A stretch of DNA of 64,000 bases from Tardiphaga sp051811025 (GCF_051811025.1 NZ_JBPWQE010000001.1:558001-622000); one strand, 5' to 3'; counted from the first letter of the stretch, positions 17,695-26,849 are shown. Notes: generated by a model not told the origin, from the sequence alone. Numbers and translations are program-made.

Positions 17695-19128
17695 CTACAT
17701 ATCTGCGTCGTTTGGCCCGACATAAGCGATGCGAACCATATTGGTCGCACCTGGTGTGCCGAGCGGCACGCCAGCGACAATGATGACCCGCTGGCCGGCT
17801 TTGGCGAAGCCGTCACGGAAGGCGATGCGTGCGGCGCGATCGACCATGTCGTCGAGGTCCTTCGCATCCTCCGCCACCACGCAGTGTACGCCCCACACGA
17901 CCGACAGCTTGCGACCGGCGGCGAGGTTCGGCGTGATCGCTACCACCGGCGGCTTCGGACGTTCACGGGCGACGCGGACGGCGGTGGATCCTGAGCTGGT
18001 CCAGCAAATGATCGCAGACAGATCCAGCGTTTCGGCGATCTGTCGTGCGGCGTCCGCAATGGCGTCACCGGCGGTCGGCTCGGGCTCGGGGCGCTGGGCC
18101 ATCAGCACAGAGCGATAAGTCGGATCGCGCTCTACTTCCTCGCCGATGCGGTTCATCGTCGCGACGGCTTCGACCGGGAATTTGCCGGCGGCGGATTCGG
18201 CCGACAACATGACGGCGTCCGCGCCTTCATAGATGGCCGTCGCGACGTCGGAGACTTCGGCACGAGTCGGTACCGGGCTCTGGATCATCGATTCCAGCAT
18301 CTGCGTAGCGACGACGACGGGTTTGCCGGCGCGGCGCGCCATGCGCGTCATGCGCTTTTGTAGACTTGGTACCCGTTCCAGCGGCAATTCGACGCCGAGA
18401 TCGCCGCGCGCCACCATCAGCGCGTCGGACGCTTCCAGAATGGAATCGAGACGGTCGATCGCCTGCGGCTTCTCGATCTTCGACATGATGGATGCGCGGC
18501 CGCGCACCAGCCGCTTGGCTTCATGAACGTCTTCGGCGCGCTGCACGAAGGACAGGGCTATCCAGTCGATGCCGGTCTCGAGTGCGGCTTCCAGATCCAG
18601 GCGGTCCTTCGGCGTCATTGCCGACACCGGCAGGTCTGTATCGGGCAGGCTTACGCCCTTGCGGTCGGAGATGCGGCCGCCGACCACCACGCGCGTCACC
18701 GCGCGGTCGTTCGATGTCTCCTCGGCAATCAGCCGCAGCTTGCCGTCGTCGATCAGCAGCGCATGGCCCGGGCGAAGCGCAGCGAGAATTTCCGGATGCG
18801 GCAGGTGCACGCGGGTGGCGTCGCCGGGGGCAGGATCGGAATCCAGCACGAAGCTCTCGCCGTTCTTGAGCTGCACACCGCCTTCGGCAAAGGCGCCGAC
18901 GCGCAACTTCGGGCCCTGCAGATCGACCAGAATGCCGATCGGGCGGCCGTAGCTGCTCTCGACATTGCGGATGGTCTTCACCAGCTCGCGCATCTTGTCA
19001 TGTGGCGTGTGGCTCATATTGATGCGGAACACGTCGGCGCCGGCCTCGAACAGCTTGCGGATCATCGCGCTGTCCGAGGAGGCGGGGCCGAGCGTGGCCA
19101 GAATCTTGATGCGGCGTTGGCGTCTCAT
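17695..19128 (-). CDS. pyk: Pyruvate kinase
   Basis: Converts phosphoenolpyruvate and ADP to pyruvate and ATP, the last step of glycolysis. The 477-aa protein is full length. It has KILATLGPASS at the N-terminus, RINMSH (substrate arginine), VDLQGPKLRVG, the catalytic MSKIEKPQAIDRLD and MVARGDLGVELP, then VATQMLESM. The C-terminal allosteric domain has CWTSSGSTAVRVARERPKPP. It overlaps the upstream DUF1036 gene by four bases (ATGA), so the two are probably translated together. Confidence 0.97.
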   Translation of the reverse strand: MRRQRRIKILATLGPASSDSAMIRKLFEAGADVFRINMSHTPHDKMRELVKTIRNVESSYGRPIGILVDLQGPKLRVGAFAEGGVQLKNGESFVLDSDPAPGDATRVHLPHPEILAALRPGHALLIDDGKLRLIAEETSNDRAVTRVVVGGRISDRKGVSLPDTDLPVSAMTPKDRLDLEAALETGIDWIALSFVQRAEDVHEAKRLVRGRASIMSKIEKPQAIDRLDSILEASDALMVARGDLGVELPLERVPSLQKRMTRMARRAGKPVVVATQMLESMIQSPVPTRAEVSDVATAIYEGADAVMLSAESAAGKFPVEAVATMNRIGEEVERDPTYRSVLMAQRPEPEPTAGDAIADAARQIAETLDLSAIICWTSSGSTAVRVARERPKPPVVAITPNLAAGRKLSVVWGVHCVVAEDAKDLDDMVDRAARIAFRDGFAKAGQRVIIVAGVPLGTPGATNMVRIAYVGPNDADM

Positions 19129-19733
19129 TGTTTGCCTCCCGGCGGTACTGATGGCGGCAGGGTCGTTGACCCACCCGGGGGCGCGCCACCTGGCGTGTTG
19201 GGCAGGTTGGGGAAGCCCGCACCGGGCGCACCTGGTGGTGGTCCGGTCGGCCCCGGAATGCCCGGCAGCTTCGGCGGTTGTTCGTTGGTTTCGGTCAGTT
19301 GCACCGTCCAGGCCCGCTGCTCGCCGGTGTCGACCTCAAAAAAGCCGGTCCGGTCGAAGCCGCGCGCGAGGCAGTTTTCGGTGCCCTTGATAGTGAATTC
19401 CTTGTCGCGAGAGCACATGAAGGCCTGACCCGACCACTCACCACCCCGGTCGTAATCGAGTGCGTAGATATAATAATACCGCGCAACCAGGGTTCCGCGC
19501 AGCAAGGTCTCGCAGGCGCGCGACGAGACGTTCCACCAGCCCTCGGTGGTCCAGCCTTCGGCATCCTTGTAGCCCAGCGCGATCCCGACCCGGCTCGAGG
19601 TGTTGTTGCACAGCCGGAAATCAGCCGCCGCAGGGCTCGTCCACAGGCACGACAGAGCCAGCGCCAACACCGGCAACAGGCCGGCGAAGGGGACGCGTCG
19701 AAAAGGGCGGTGACGGGAATCTGGTGCGATCAT
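19125..19733 (-). CDS. DUF1036-family secreted protein with Pro/Gly-rich tail
   Basis: 202 aa: a signal peptide (about residues 1-37, ending AAA), a DUF1036 domain at about 38-150 (RLCNNTSSRVGIALGYKDAEGW, then five spaced cysteines likely in disulfides) and a Pro/Gly-rich tail (PGIPGPTGPPPGAPGAG). Its stop overlaps the pyk start. This conserved DUF1036-pyk pairing is seen in related bacteria as far as I recall, but the link between a secreted protein and pyruvate kinase is unexplained. Function unknown. Confidence 0.85.
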   Translation of the reverse strand: MIAPDSRHRPFRRVPFAGLLPVLALALSCLWTSPAAADFRLCNNTSSRVGIALGYKDAEGWTTEGWWNVSSRACETLLRGTLVARYYYIYALDYDRGGEWSGQAFMCSRDKEFTIKGTENCLARGFDRTGFFEVDTGEQRAWTVQLTETNEQPPKLPGIPGPTGPPPGAPGAGFPNLPNTPGGAPPGGSTTLPPSVPPGGKQ

Positions 19734-19910
19734 GCGGCGAAGCTATCTCAATTCATTGACGATTTCGCGTGACCCGGCGGGCCTGTCAACGGTCACGGAA
19801 CCAATTCTGCCCCGCCATGCGGTTTGCGTTGTGATATGGCAAAATCTGTGACAGCGCCCATGTTACATGAAGACGACAGGCCGGTATCGGGTGCAACAGC
19901 GAGACCATTC

Positions 19911-20213
19911 ATGGCGATTGACGACAAGACCCAGACCGAACTCGAGGCTGCCGCCTTTCGCCGGCTGGTTGACCATTTGCGCGATCGCACCGATGTGCAG
20001 AATATCGACCTGATGAATCTGGCCGGCTTCTGCCGGAACTGCCTGTCAAACTGGCTGAAGGATGCTGCCGACGCCAAGGGCGTGGCGATGACCAAGGATG
20101 AGAGCCGCGAAGCGGTTTACGGGATGCCTTACGAGACCTGGAAATCGCTGCATCAGGCCGAGGCCAAACCCGAACAAATTGAGGCCATGAAGAAAGCGCA
20201 CGGCGGGCACTGA
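19911..20213 (+). CDS. DUF1244-family small protein
   Basis: 100 aa from the ATG at 19911, which matches the normal length for the family. An upstream in-frame ATG at 19824 adds an unlikely basic leader. The conserved core is FRRLVDHLRDRTDVQNIDLMNLAGFCRNCLSNW, with an FCRNC motif of paired cysteines suggesting metal binding or redox chemistry, followed by YGMPYETWK. Cytoplasmic; function not established. Confidence 0.85.
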   Translation: MAIDDKTQTELEAAAFRRLVDHLRDRTDVQNIDLMNLAGFCRNCLSNWLKDAADAKGVAMTKDESREAVYGMPYETWKSLHQAEAKPEQIEAMKKAHGGH

Positions 20214-20273
20214 CGATTTCTCGTCTTTTTGAGGCATGAAATCAAAGCTGTGGGGGCGCTGTGGATGACCGCG

Positions 20274-20298
20274 AAGGCGCCTTGACGCAAGGCGCCTT
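20274..20298 (+). other. Hairpin between the DUF1244 gene and gapR
   Basis: A 10-bp stem made of two copies of the self-complementary AAGGCGCCTT separated by GACGC. It has no T-run. It could end the DUF1244 transcript by a rho-dependent route or protect its 3' end, or be an operator ahead of gapR. Confidence 0.5.
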
Positions 20299-20401
20299 GG
20301 TCTTGAGTGTCATTTCCTTAAGATTAATGCGCGCATAACGCTGCGCACTCAAACCCACCCCATATCCGCTTAAAGCAACATCAGTTCACCAGGAGTTTTC
20401 G

Positions 20402-20677
20402 ATGGCCACCTCTGCTGCGTCCGTGCTGGACGATCAGGCGACACATTCTTTCGCCAAGGATCAGCTCAAGGCTATCGTCGAGCGTATCGAGCGCCTTGAA
20501 GAAGAAAAGAAGACGATCTCCGACGACATCAAGGACGTCTATGGCGAAGCCAAGGGCAACGGCTACGACGTGAAGGCGCTGCGCACCATCATCCGCATGC
20601 GCAAGCAAGACGCCAACGAGCGTGCCGAGCAGGAGACGATCCTGGAGACCTATCTGCAGGCTCTCGGAATGCTGTAA
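20402..20677 (+). CDS. gapR: GapR-type DUF2312 nucleoid-associated protein
   Basis: 91-aa DNA-binding protein of the family whose Caulobacter member GapR binds overtwisted, AT-rich DNA ahead of polymerases and supports replication and segregation. The sequence is nearly all helix, with the conserved core LKAIVERIERLEEEKKTI, DIKDVYGEAKGNGYDVKALR and IIRMRKQDANERAEQE. A strong AGGAG site precedes the ATG. It stands alone, with a hairpin upstream and a palindromic repeat downstream. Confidence 0.93.
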   Translation: MATSAASVLDDQATHSFAKDQLKAIVERIERLEEEKKTISDDIKDVYGEAKGNGYDVKALRTIIRMRKQDANERAEQETILETYLQALGML

Positions 20678-20712
20678 GGCGCTTAGCGCGCCAATACTCA
20701 GCCAAACACTCA

Positions 20713-20796
20713 GGTGTCATACGCGGGCTTGACCCGCGTATCCATCTAGCCACAGAAATAATGATGGATGGCCGGGTCAAGCCCGGCCATGACACC
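20713..20796. repeat. Composite palindromic intergenic repeat after gapR
   Basis: An 84-bp element with outer arms GGTGTCAT/ATGACACC, inner arms around ATCCATC/GATGGAT, and two nested hairpins (ACGCGGG-N5-CCCGCGT and GGCCGGG-N5-CCCGGCC). It would fold as a cruciform or cloverleaf. It resembles the dispersed palindromic units abundant in bradyrhizobial intergenic DNA and lies between the ends of gapR and the MepK-like gene. Confidence 0.75.
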
Positions 20797-20821
20797 ACTA
20801 TAGCCTGAGAAATTCGGGCTC

Positions 20822-22498
20822 TTAGCGCAGCGACGCCGTGCGCATCACAAATGCAGTCGTCGCAAGCGAGGCCGTTGCCGAGCCGGTGAAGCGCTCACAG
20901 ACCAGACCGAGCTGCGGATCATCCGAGAAAGTCATCGCCACCACCGCCTGCGGCTTGACGAAGTGCGCGCGCAGGATCGTCATGTCACCGTCGCCCATCA
21001 CCGATGCTGACATCGACGTGGTCGCGCTCGGCGCCAGGATCATCGCGCGCATCCAGACATGGTTGTCGGGAATGGCAGCTGCGGTGAGGCGGGTCGCGAC
21101 AGCAATGGTGCTGCTCTGGCCCTGAGCGCCCTTCGCGACAACGGTGGTGATGTTATTCACCGCCATCGGGTTCTTGGCTACGGAGGCCGGACGTATGCTG
21201 CGCGGGATCGGCGCACTGGCGGCGACGACATTGGCGCGGTCGACCGGGGAGTTCGCTGGCGGCGCATAGGCCATCGCCTTGGCGAAGCTGGACTCGCTCG
21301 CGGCCGGATCGACCACATTGGCCAAGGCCTGGCGCGCGGTGATTGCGGCGACCTGCTGCGGCGTGGCCTGTTTCGGCGCCGGCATATCGTCCCAGAAGCC
21401 GCGGGTATTGATGATATCGGCCGGCGTCTGCGGCCGGTTGTCGGCCTTGGCTGCGGGCGCCGGAATCGGTGCCTTCGGGCGCGGTACCGGAACGGTCTCG
21501 GTGTCAGCCGATGCAAGTTGGTAGGTCGCGGCTGCGGCCGGCTTGGAGCGGGGCATCGGGACGGGGTCCGAAGACTTCGTTTCAGCCTGCTTCGTTTCGG
21601 CCTGCTTCGTATCGACCGGTTTCGCGGGCATCGCAGCGGCCATCATGCCGACAGGCGACGGCTTGGCGGGCGCGATCGCGGCTGCTGCGCTCTCGTCGTC
21701 GTCGTCATTCGACTTGCCGCCACGGAACAGCGAGGCGAGCAGGCCCGGCTTGCTCTTGGCAAAAGCGGCGCTGTCACCGTCGCCGCGCTTCTCGATCTCA
21801 GCCATCGCCAGCTGATAGCCAGCCAATGGACGGCCGTCGGTGGGGAGATGCACGGTGCGGCCGTCGGGGAATACGCGCGCCAGCTGGTCATGCGTCATGC
21901 GCGGCCAGTGACGGATGCTGCCGGTGTCGAGATGCACGAAAGGCGAGCCGGAGGTCGGATAGAAGCCGACGCCGCCGCGCTGCAGGCGCAAACCGGCAAA
22001 GCGGATCTTTTCCAGCGCCACGCCGGGAATGAAGAAGTCCATCGCGTGGCCGAGCATATGCTGGCTGGCGCGAGCGACGCCGGACGAGCGGCGGCGGAGC
22101 ATGGCGTTGGTGGCGGGAGAGCGATAGGCGGAGATGATCTGGATCGGCGCCTTGGCGTCGACGTCGCGATAGACCTCCCAGAGGATGTCGAACAGGCGAC
22201 GATCCATATTGGTCTGGTCCTGGCTGCGCCAGTCGCGCAAGAAATAGTTGATCTTCTTCATCCCGTCGTCGTCATAGCGGCCATTACGCTTGAACGTGAC
22301 GGTCAGATCTTCGCCGGAATGAGTGTGGTGGAAAGAGAGGGTGCGGGTTTCGTCGAGAGCGGTGGCGTTATGGACGGAGCTGGCGCCTGCCATCAGCAGA
22401 ACTGACGCGAGGCCGGCATGAAAGCCAGCGCGCGATGTTCGCAATCTCGTTTTGCGTGCGAAACCGCTCAGCACGTATGAACCCACCCAAGTCGACAA
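20822..22498 (-). CDS. MepK-like DUF882 peptidoglycan peptidase (M15-type)
   Basis: Predicted exported endopeptidase. The family member MepK (YcbK) cuts 3-3 peptide crosslinks. It is 558 aa from a TTG at 22498 with GAGAGAG before it. A signal or anchor occupies roughly residues 20-48. The DUF882/M15 domain at about 50-230 has the zinc-site elements SAYRSPATNAMLRR, SQHMLGHAMDFFIPG and FVHLDTG. The C-terminal half is an Ala/Pro/Lys-rich linker (repeated KQAETK) and a beta-rich end without a recognisable domain, much longer than the enterobacterial protein. An LdtD-like transpeptidase lies just upstream. Confidence 0.85.
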   Translation of the reverse strand: MSTWVGSYVLSGFARKTRLRTSRAGFHAGLASVLLMAGASSVHNATALDETRTLSFHHTHSGEDLTVTFKRNGRYDDDGMKKINYFLRDWRSQDQTNMDRRLFDILWEVYRDVDAKAPIQIISAYRSPATNAMLRRRSSGVARASQHMLGHAMDFFIPGVALEKIRFAGLRLQRGGVGFYPTSGSPFVHLDTGSIRHWPRMTHDQLARVFPDGRTVHLPTDGRPLAGYQLAMAEIEKRGDGDSAAFAKSKPGLLASLFRGGKSNDDDDESAAAAIAPAKPSPVGMMAAAMPAKPVDTKQAETKQAETKSSDPVPMPRSKPAAAATYQLASADTETVPVPRPKAPIPAPAAKADNRPQTPADIINTRGFWDDMPAPKQATPQQVAAITARQALANVVDPAASESSFAKAMAYAPPANSPVDRANVVAASAPIPRSIRPASVAKNPMAVNNITTVVAKGAQGQSSTIAVATRLTAAAIPDNHVWMRAMILAPSATTSMSASVMGDGDMTILRAHFVKPQAVVAMTFSDDPQLGLVCERFTGSATASLATTAFVMRTASLR

Positions 22499-22692
22499 CT
22501 CTCTCGCTACCCCATGCGGCGACAGAGAGTGAACGTACTCTTAAAACGGGAGGGTTAACCGAGATTTACAACCCATCCCCCCAAGCGGGCTTTTCAGCCA
22601 GCCATTAAACTTAACCCATTGAGTATGGCGAAAAATAGCCCGCTGCCGGGTTCCAGATGGACGATGGTTAATCTGGATAAAGAGCGAAACGT

Positions 22693-22723
22693 AAAAAGGG
22701 CTCCACCGGAAGGTGAAGCCCTT
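22693..22723 (-). terminator. Rho-independent terminator after the L,D-transpeptidase gene
   Basis: Read on the minus strand: a 12-bp stem (AAGGGCTTCACC with GGTGGAGCCCTT, one G-T pair), loop TTCC, then TTTTT. It lies 37 bases past the stop of the L,D-transpeptidase gene and before the MepK-like gene, so the two are at least partly separate units. Confidence 0.88.
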
Positions 22724-22759
22724 GATAAGTCTTCAGAATCTTGGTGCCGAAGTCGCAGT

Positions 22760-24949
22760 TTAGCGGGTTACCGTACGGCGCGGCCTTTGGCCGGGTGCAA
22801 CCGGTTGTGGTGTCGGCGCACCGCCGCCGAACAGGCGCTCGAAGAAGGACAGGCCGCCATTGCTGGCCATGCGCGAGCCGTTGTCGTTGAAGGCCACGCC
22901 CTGCGGGATATCCGCGCGCGGGCGCGAATAGCTCGGCTGGGCGCGGGCGACCATCTGCTCCAGATCCTTGTTCTTGCCGCCGCGGAGCAACTGCATCATC
23001 TGCGTGTCACGTCCGTAGATATCCTTGCGCAGCTGCAGCTTGCCGGCGTCATCGACGAAGGCTGTCTGGTAAGTGATGTTCACCGGGATCGGCGTGGGGA
23101 ATTTCAGGTCGATCTCGCTGCGGCCATACATGCCGCGAACCTTCTCCGGCGTGTAGTGCTCGTTCGGCATCGTGATGTTCAGCAGCGTCGCGGCATACTG
23201 ATCCGGATTCTGCACGCGCATGCAGCCGTGGCTGAAGGCGCGCTCGTCGCGACCGAACAAGTTCTTGTCCGGTGTGTCGTGCTGATAGACGAGGAACTTG
23301 TTCGGGAAGTTGAAGCGGATGCGGCCCAGCGCATTGGCTTCGCCGGGCGGCTGCGCAATGTGGATGCTGCCGTCGGAATTGCGCGTCAGCTTGAGGCCCA
23401 TGCGGTCAAGCACCGTCGGGTCCTGCTGCAGGGCGGGCAGGTATTCGTTGTAGATGATCGACGGCGGCACGTTCCAGGTCGGGTTGACCGTGATGTACTT
23501 CATCGTCTCGGTCATCAGCGGTGTGGCGTGATTGCCCGGCTTGCCGACGACGACGCGTGTGGTCCAGACCTGCGCGCCGTTCTGCATCACCTTCAGCGTA
23601 TAGTCAGGGATGTTCAGCATCACATAGGCGTTGCCGATCGCAGACGCGCCGAGCTGGCGCGGGAGCCAGCGCCAACGCTCCATGTTGACCAGCACCGTAT
23701 CGATGTGGCGATCGCGCTTCGGCGAATTCATCGCGCGCACGGTGGCCTCGTCCAGCACGCCGGTGGCCTTCAGATCGTTGCTCGCCTGATACTTGCGAAC
23801 TGCGTCAGCAACAGCAGCGTCGTATTTCGTGTCGGCAGGATTCTCGATATTGAGGCGCGCGCGCAGCAGCGGCACGCGCGAGTCGTCCATCACCGCGGGA
23901 TTCGCGTTCTTCTTGGTTGCCTTGGTGAACTTCAGTGCCGGGCCTTCGCCAATCGGCTGCATCGGCGCTGCGGTTTCGCCGCGCAGTTCAGCAAGCTTCT
24001 TCTTCAGTTCCTGATAGCCCTTGTGCGGCGGGTTGTAGGCGTCGAGGGCTGCCGAAGCGTTCTTCGCCGTCGAGATATTGGCGAGCACTTCCGCCGGATC
24101 GGTCGGATGCTCCGGATACATGATGTCGCCAGTCACCTGCGACCAGTGCATGCGGCCGCTCTGTGCCTGGCGGGCATAGTCGAGCATGCTGGCGGTGAGC
24201 TTCAGCTCCGCCTCGGCGAGCGCATCGGGCGTATTCGCCGCGGTGAAATCCGGCACCGGATAATCGGCAGCGTCGAGGCCGTCAGAAGCGGCGTCCTTGA
24301 GGCGCGCAATGACGCCCTTGGCGGCAGGGGTCGTTGCGCCGCCTTGGGTCCAGATCGGTGCGAAGTCACGTGCGGTGTAGAACTTTTCGACCGCCGCGCG
24401 CTCGCCCTTGCGGTCGAAATAGCGAGTGGACTTGGCGCCGAACATATCGCGCAGTTTCTCGGCGACCGGCTGATCGCTGGACGCAACGGTGGTCGCGGGC
24501 TTGGCGATGTCCTTGGCGACGTCCTTCGGGGACTCGGCTGCGGGCGCAGGAGGTGCGACGGCAGTCGCGGCCGGCGGCGTCGCAGCGGCGGGCGCGGTTA
24601 CAGCCTCGCTCGGCTTCACATCCGCAGGCGCTTGCGCAGCCTCGGTTGCCTTTGGCGTATCGGTCGAGGTCGATCCGATGGTCTTCTCGGACGCCCGGGT
24701 TGCGTCCGGCACGGACGCAGTGGTCTCGGCCTTCGGTACATCGGCCTTGAAGTCGGCGGCGGTCGGCGGGGCTACGTTGGCGGGTTCCGGGCGCGGCACC
24801 GCCGCATCGATGGCGAGTTCGGAGACACTGTCGCGGGGCGATGCGCTCTGGGCAGCAGCAGCGGCGCCAGCGGAGACCGTCAGGAATGTTGCGGCCACGG
24901 CCATCAGCACGTGGTCGAATCCGGAACGGCCCTTGGAATAGTCTCGCAT
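22760..24949 (-). CDS. L,D-transpeptidase, LdtD/YcbB-like
   Basis: Periplasmic enzyme that forms 3-3 crosslinks between meso-diaminopimelate residues of peptidoglycan. It is 729 aa with a GAGGTG ribosome site. It has an N-terminal signal or anchor (about residues 12-33), an Ala/Pro/Thr-rich linker to about 150, a helical scaffold domain with a peptidoglycan-binding motif (VADAVRKYQASNDLKATGVLDEATVRAMN), and the YkuD catalytic domain with HGCMR (His574, Cys576). Layout matches YcbB except for the long linker. The MepK-like gene lies downstream. Confidence 0.92.
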   Translation of the reverse strand: MRDYSKGRSGFDHVLMAVAATFLTVSAGAAAAAQSASPRDSVSELAIDAAVPRPEPANVAPPTAADFKADVPKAETTASVPDATRASEKTIGSTSTDTPKATEAAQAPADVKPSEAVTAPAAATPPAATAVAPPAPAAESPKDVAKDIAKPATTVASSDQPVAEKLRDMFGAKSTRYFDRKGERAAVEKFYTARDFAPIWTQGGATTPAAKGVIARLKDAASDGLDAADYPVPDFTAANTPDALAEAELKLTASMLDYARQAQSGRMHWSQVTGDIMYPEHPTDPAEVLANISTAKNASAALDAYNPPHKGYQELKKKLAELRGETAAPMQPIGEGPALKFTKATKKNANPAVMDDSRVPLLRARLNIENPADTKYDAAVADAVRKYQASNDLKATGVLDEATVRAMNSPKRDRHIDTVLVNMERWRWLPRQLGASAIGNAYVMLNIPDYTLKVMQNGAQVWTTRVVVGKPGNHATPLMTETMKYITVNPTWNVPPSIIYNEYLPALQQDPTVLDRMGLKLTRNSDGSIHIAQPPGEANALGRIRFNFPNKFLVYQHDTPDKNLFGRDERAFSHGCMRVQNPDQYAATLLNITMPNEHYTPEKVRGMYGRSEIDLKFPTPIPVNITYQTAFVDDAGKLQLRKDIYGRDTQMMQLLRGGKNKDLEQMVARAQPSYSRPRADIPQGVAFNDNGSRMASNGGLSFFERLFGGGAPTPQPVAPGQRPRRTVTR

Positions 24950-25284
24950 TCTCGCACCTCATTAGGTGAGCTGCTCCGACATGGAACAGTTCTAGTCTGA
25001 CGTCACCAGCTTCGGCTGAAGCAGTCGCGTTGTTTGCCTGCTTGCTCCCTAGCCGTCACGCGATGACGGCGATTCAGAGCTCTTTCTGTGCAGACGATAC
25101 ACGCGCCCGGCACAAGCGCTAGCGCTTGTCGGACAAGTCACAACAAACTGACCTCAACCTCCCCGGTTTGCAACGCATACCGAGGTTTCACCGATGCTTT
25201 TGACTTTATGTGTCACCAGACCGCAACGGTTCAAGTTCCATAGCGATCGCAACAACATGTTCAATCGCGTGGGAGGCGAGAAGT
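24950..25284. other. 335-bp intergenic region with two inverted repeats
   Basis: No gene is visible. It holds an 18-bp perfect palindrome (25112-25129) and a 7-bp inverted repeat (GCCGTCA-N5-TGACGGC, 25052-25070). The region is downstream of the orphan NtrC-type gene and upstream of the L,D-transpeptidase gene, so it should include the latter's promoter. Confidence 0.6.
25112..25129. promoter_or_regulatory. 18-bp perfect palindrome, candidate operator
   Basis: ACAAGCGCTAGCGCTTGT reads identically on both strands. It lies 163 bases upstream of the L,D-transpeptidase start. Its length and symmetry fit a dimeric helix-turn-helix binding site; no matching regulator is identified. Confidence 0.5.
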
Positions 25285-26787
25285 TCAGTTCGACGGTGCG
25301 GAATCCGCAATCGATGAATCTTTCTCCGCTGCCTCATCGAGCTTGCGGTAGAGCGTCGACCGGCCGATTTTGAGGCGCCGTGCGACTTCCGACATCTGGC
25401 CGCGATAGTGCGCGATGGCAAAGCGGATGATCTCGGATTCGAGCTCTTCCAGTGCCCTTACCTCGTTCTCGGCTGTCAGCATGGACAGGCTTCCAGCGGC
25501 GAGCGATATCGGGGCTGCGTCGATGCCCGGTACCATGGTCGGGGCCATCGTGTGGAAGACGGGGTCTACAATCAGCGGCGCGACCGCCGATGCCACGATC
25601 GATGGGGCGTGCGCGGTCGTTTGCGGGAAGTCGGCCAGCCCGAGTTGATCGCCTTCGCTCATCACCACGGCGCGGTAGACGGCGTTTTCCAGCTGCCGGA
25701 TATTGCCCGGCCAGTCGAGTTGCGTGAGCATCGTCATAGCGTCGCCGGCGATGCTGGTAATCGGTTTGTTCTCCTCGGCGCAGAAGCGCGCCAGGAAATG
25801 TCGCAGCAGATACGGAATGTCCTCGCGGCGCGCCCGGAGCGGCGGCACCGTGAGCGGCAACACATGCAGGCGATAGAACAGGTCTTCGCGGAATTGCCCG
25901 GCTTTGACGAGATCGAGCAGCTTGCGGTTGGTGGCCGAGATAATGCGGACATCGACCTTGACCGGCTTGCGCCCGCCCACGGCCTCGACCGAACCTTCCT
26001 GAAGCGCGCGCAGCAGCTTCACTTGTGCCGATAGCGGCAGCTCGCCGACTTCGTCGAGAAACAGCGTGCCGCCGTGAGCCTCGACAAACTTGCCGAGATG
26101 CCGGTCGGTGGCGCCGGTAAAGGCGCCCTTCTCGTGGCCGAACAGGATCGACTCCACGAGGTTGTCGGGAATGGCGCCGCAGTTCACGGCGACGAATGGT
26201 TTGCTGCGGCGCTCACCTGAGCCGTGGATGGCGCGTGCGATCAATTCCTTGCCGACGCCGGACTCGCCTTCGATCAGCACGGGGATCGTGGAGGTTGCCG
26301 CCTTGCGTGCGGTGTGCAGCACGGCGTCCATGCCGGCGTTGCGGGTGACGATGTCGGCAAAAGTGAGCTTGCCTTCGCGGCTGTGCCTGATGCGCTGTAA
26401 TTCGCCTTTCAACGCACTGGTATTGAGCGCATTGCGCAGGCTCACCTGCAGACGTTCGACGCCGACAGGTTTGACGACGAAATCATGCGCGCCGGCGCGC
26501 ATGGCGGACACAACATTCTCGATACCGCCATGGGCGGTCTGGACGATGACGGGGATACTGAGGCCGCTATCGCGGATCTTGTCGAGCACGCCCATGCCGT
26601 CGAGGCCGGGCATCATCAGGTCGAGGATCAGCGCGTCGATGGCGGCCGCTTCGGGATCAATCAGCCGAGCCATGGCAGCGTCGCCGCTATCGACCGTGAT
26701 GGCCTCATAGCCGCAGCGTTGCACCATGTTTTCGAGGAGGCGGCGCTGGACGGCGTCGTCATCGGCGATGAGGATTCGTTCGGCCAT
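25285..26787 (-). CDS. Sigma-54-dependent response regulator, NtrC family (orphan)
   Basis: Enhancer-binding activator. The 500-aa protein has a receiver domain (1-120; phospho-acceptor D56 in LILDLMMPG), an AAA+ domain at about 140-375 (Walker A GESGVGKE at 174-181, sigma-54 contact loop GAFTGA at 221-226) and a C-terminal Fis-type helix-turn-helix (MSEVARRLKIGRSTLYRKL). It should open sigma-54 promoters when phosphorylated. No histidine kinase is adjacent, so its partner is elsewhere. Targets are unknown. Confidence 0.94.
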   Translation of the reverse strand: MAERILIADDDAVQRRLLENMVQRCGYEAITVDSGDAAMARLIDPEAAAIDALILDLMMPGLDGMGVLDKIRDSGLSIPVIVQTAHGGIENVVSAMRAGAHDFVVKPVGVERLQVSLRNALNTSALKGELQRIRHSREGKLTFADIVTRNAGMDAVLHTARKAATSTIPVLIEGESGVGKELIARAIHGSGERRSKPFVAVNCGAIPDNLVESILFGHEKGAFTGATDRHLGKFVEAHGGTLFLDEVGELPLSAQVKLLRALQEGSVEAVGGRKPVKVDVRIISATNRKLLDLVKAGQFREDLFYRLHVLPLTVPPLRARREDIPYLLRHFLARFCAEENKPITSIAGDAMTMLTQLDWPGNIRQLENAVYRAVVMSEGDQLGLADFPQTTAHAPSIVASAVAPLIVDPVFHTMAPTMVPGIDAAPISLAAGSLSMLTAENEVRALEELESEIIRFAIAHYRGQMSEVARRLKIGRSTLYRKLDEAAEKDSSIADSAPSN

Positions 26788-26849
26788 GGCAACTCCAGAG
26801 CGGGTATGTCCCGATTTGAGCCACCATGGCGATCAAAGCCTTAATGCTT

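Noticed and set aside
22619..25000. 793-codon open frame antisense to the L,D-transpeptidase
   Set aside because: It is an antisense shadow of a high-GC gene with biased codons. It has no family resemblance, is rich in Arg/His/Gly, and has no ribosome site.
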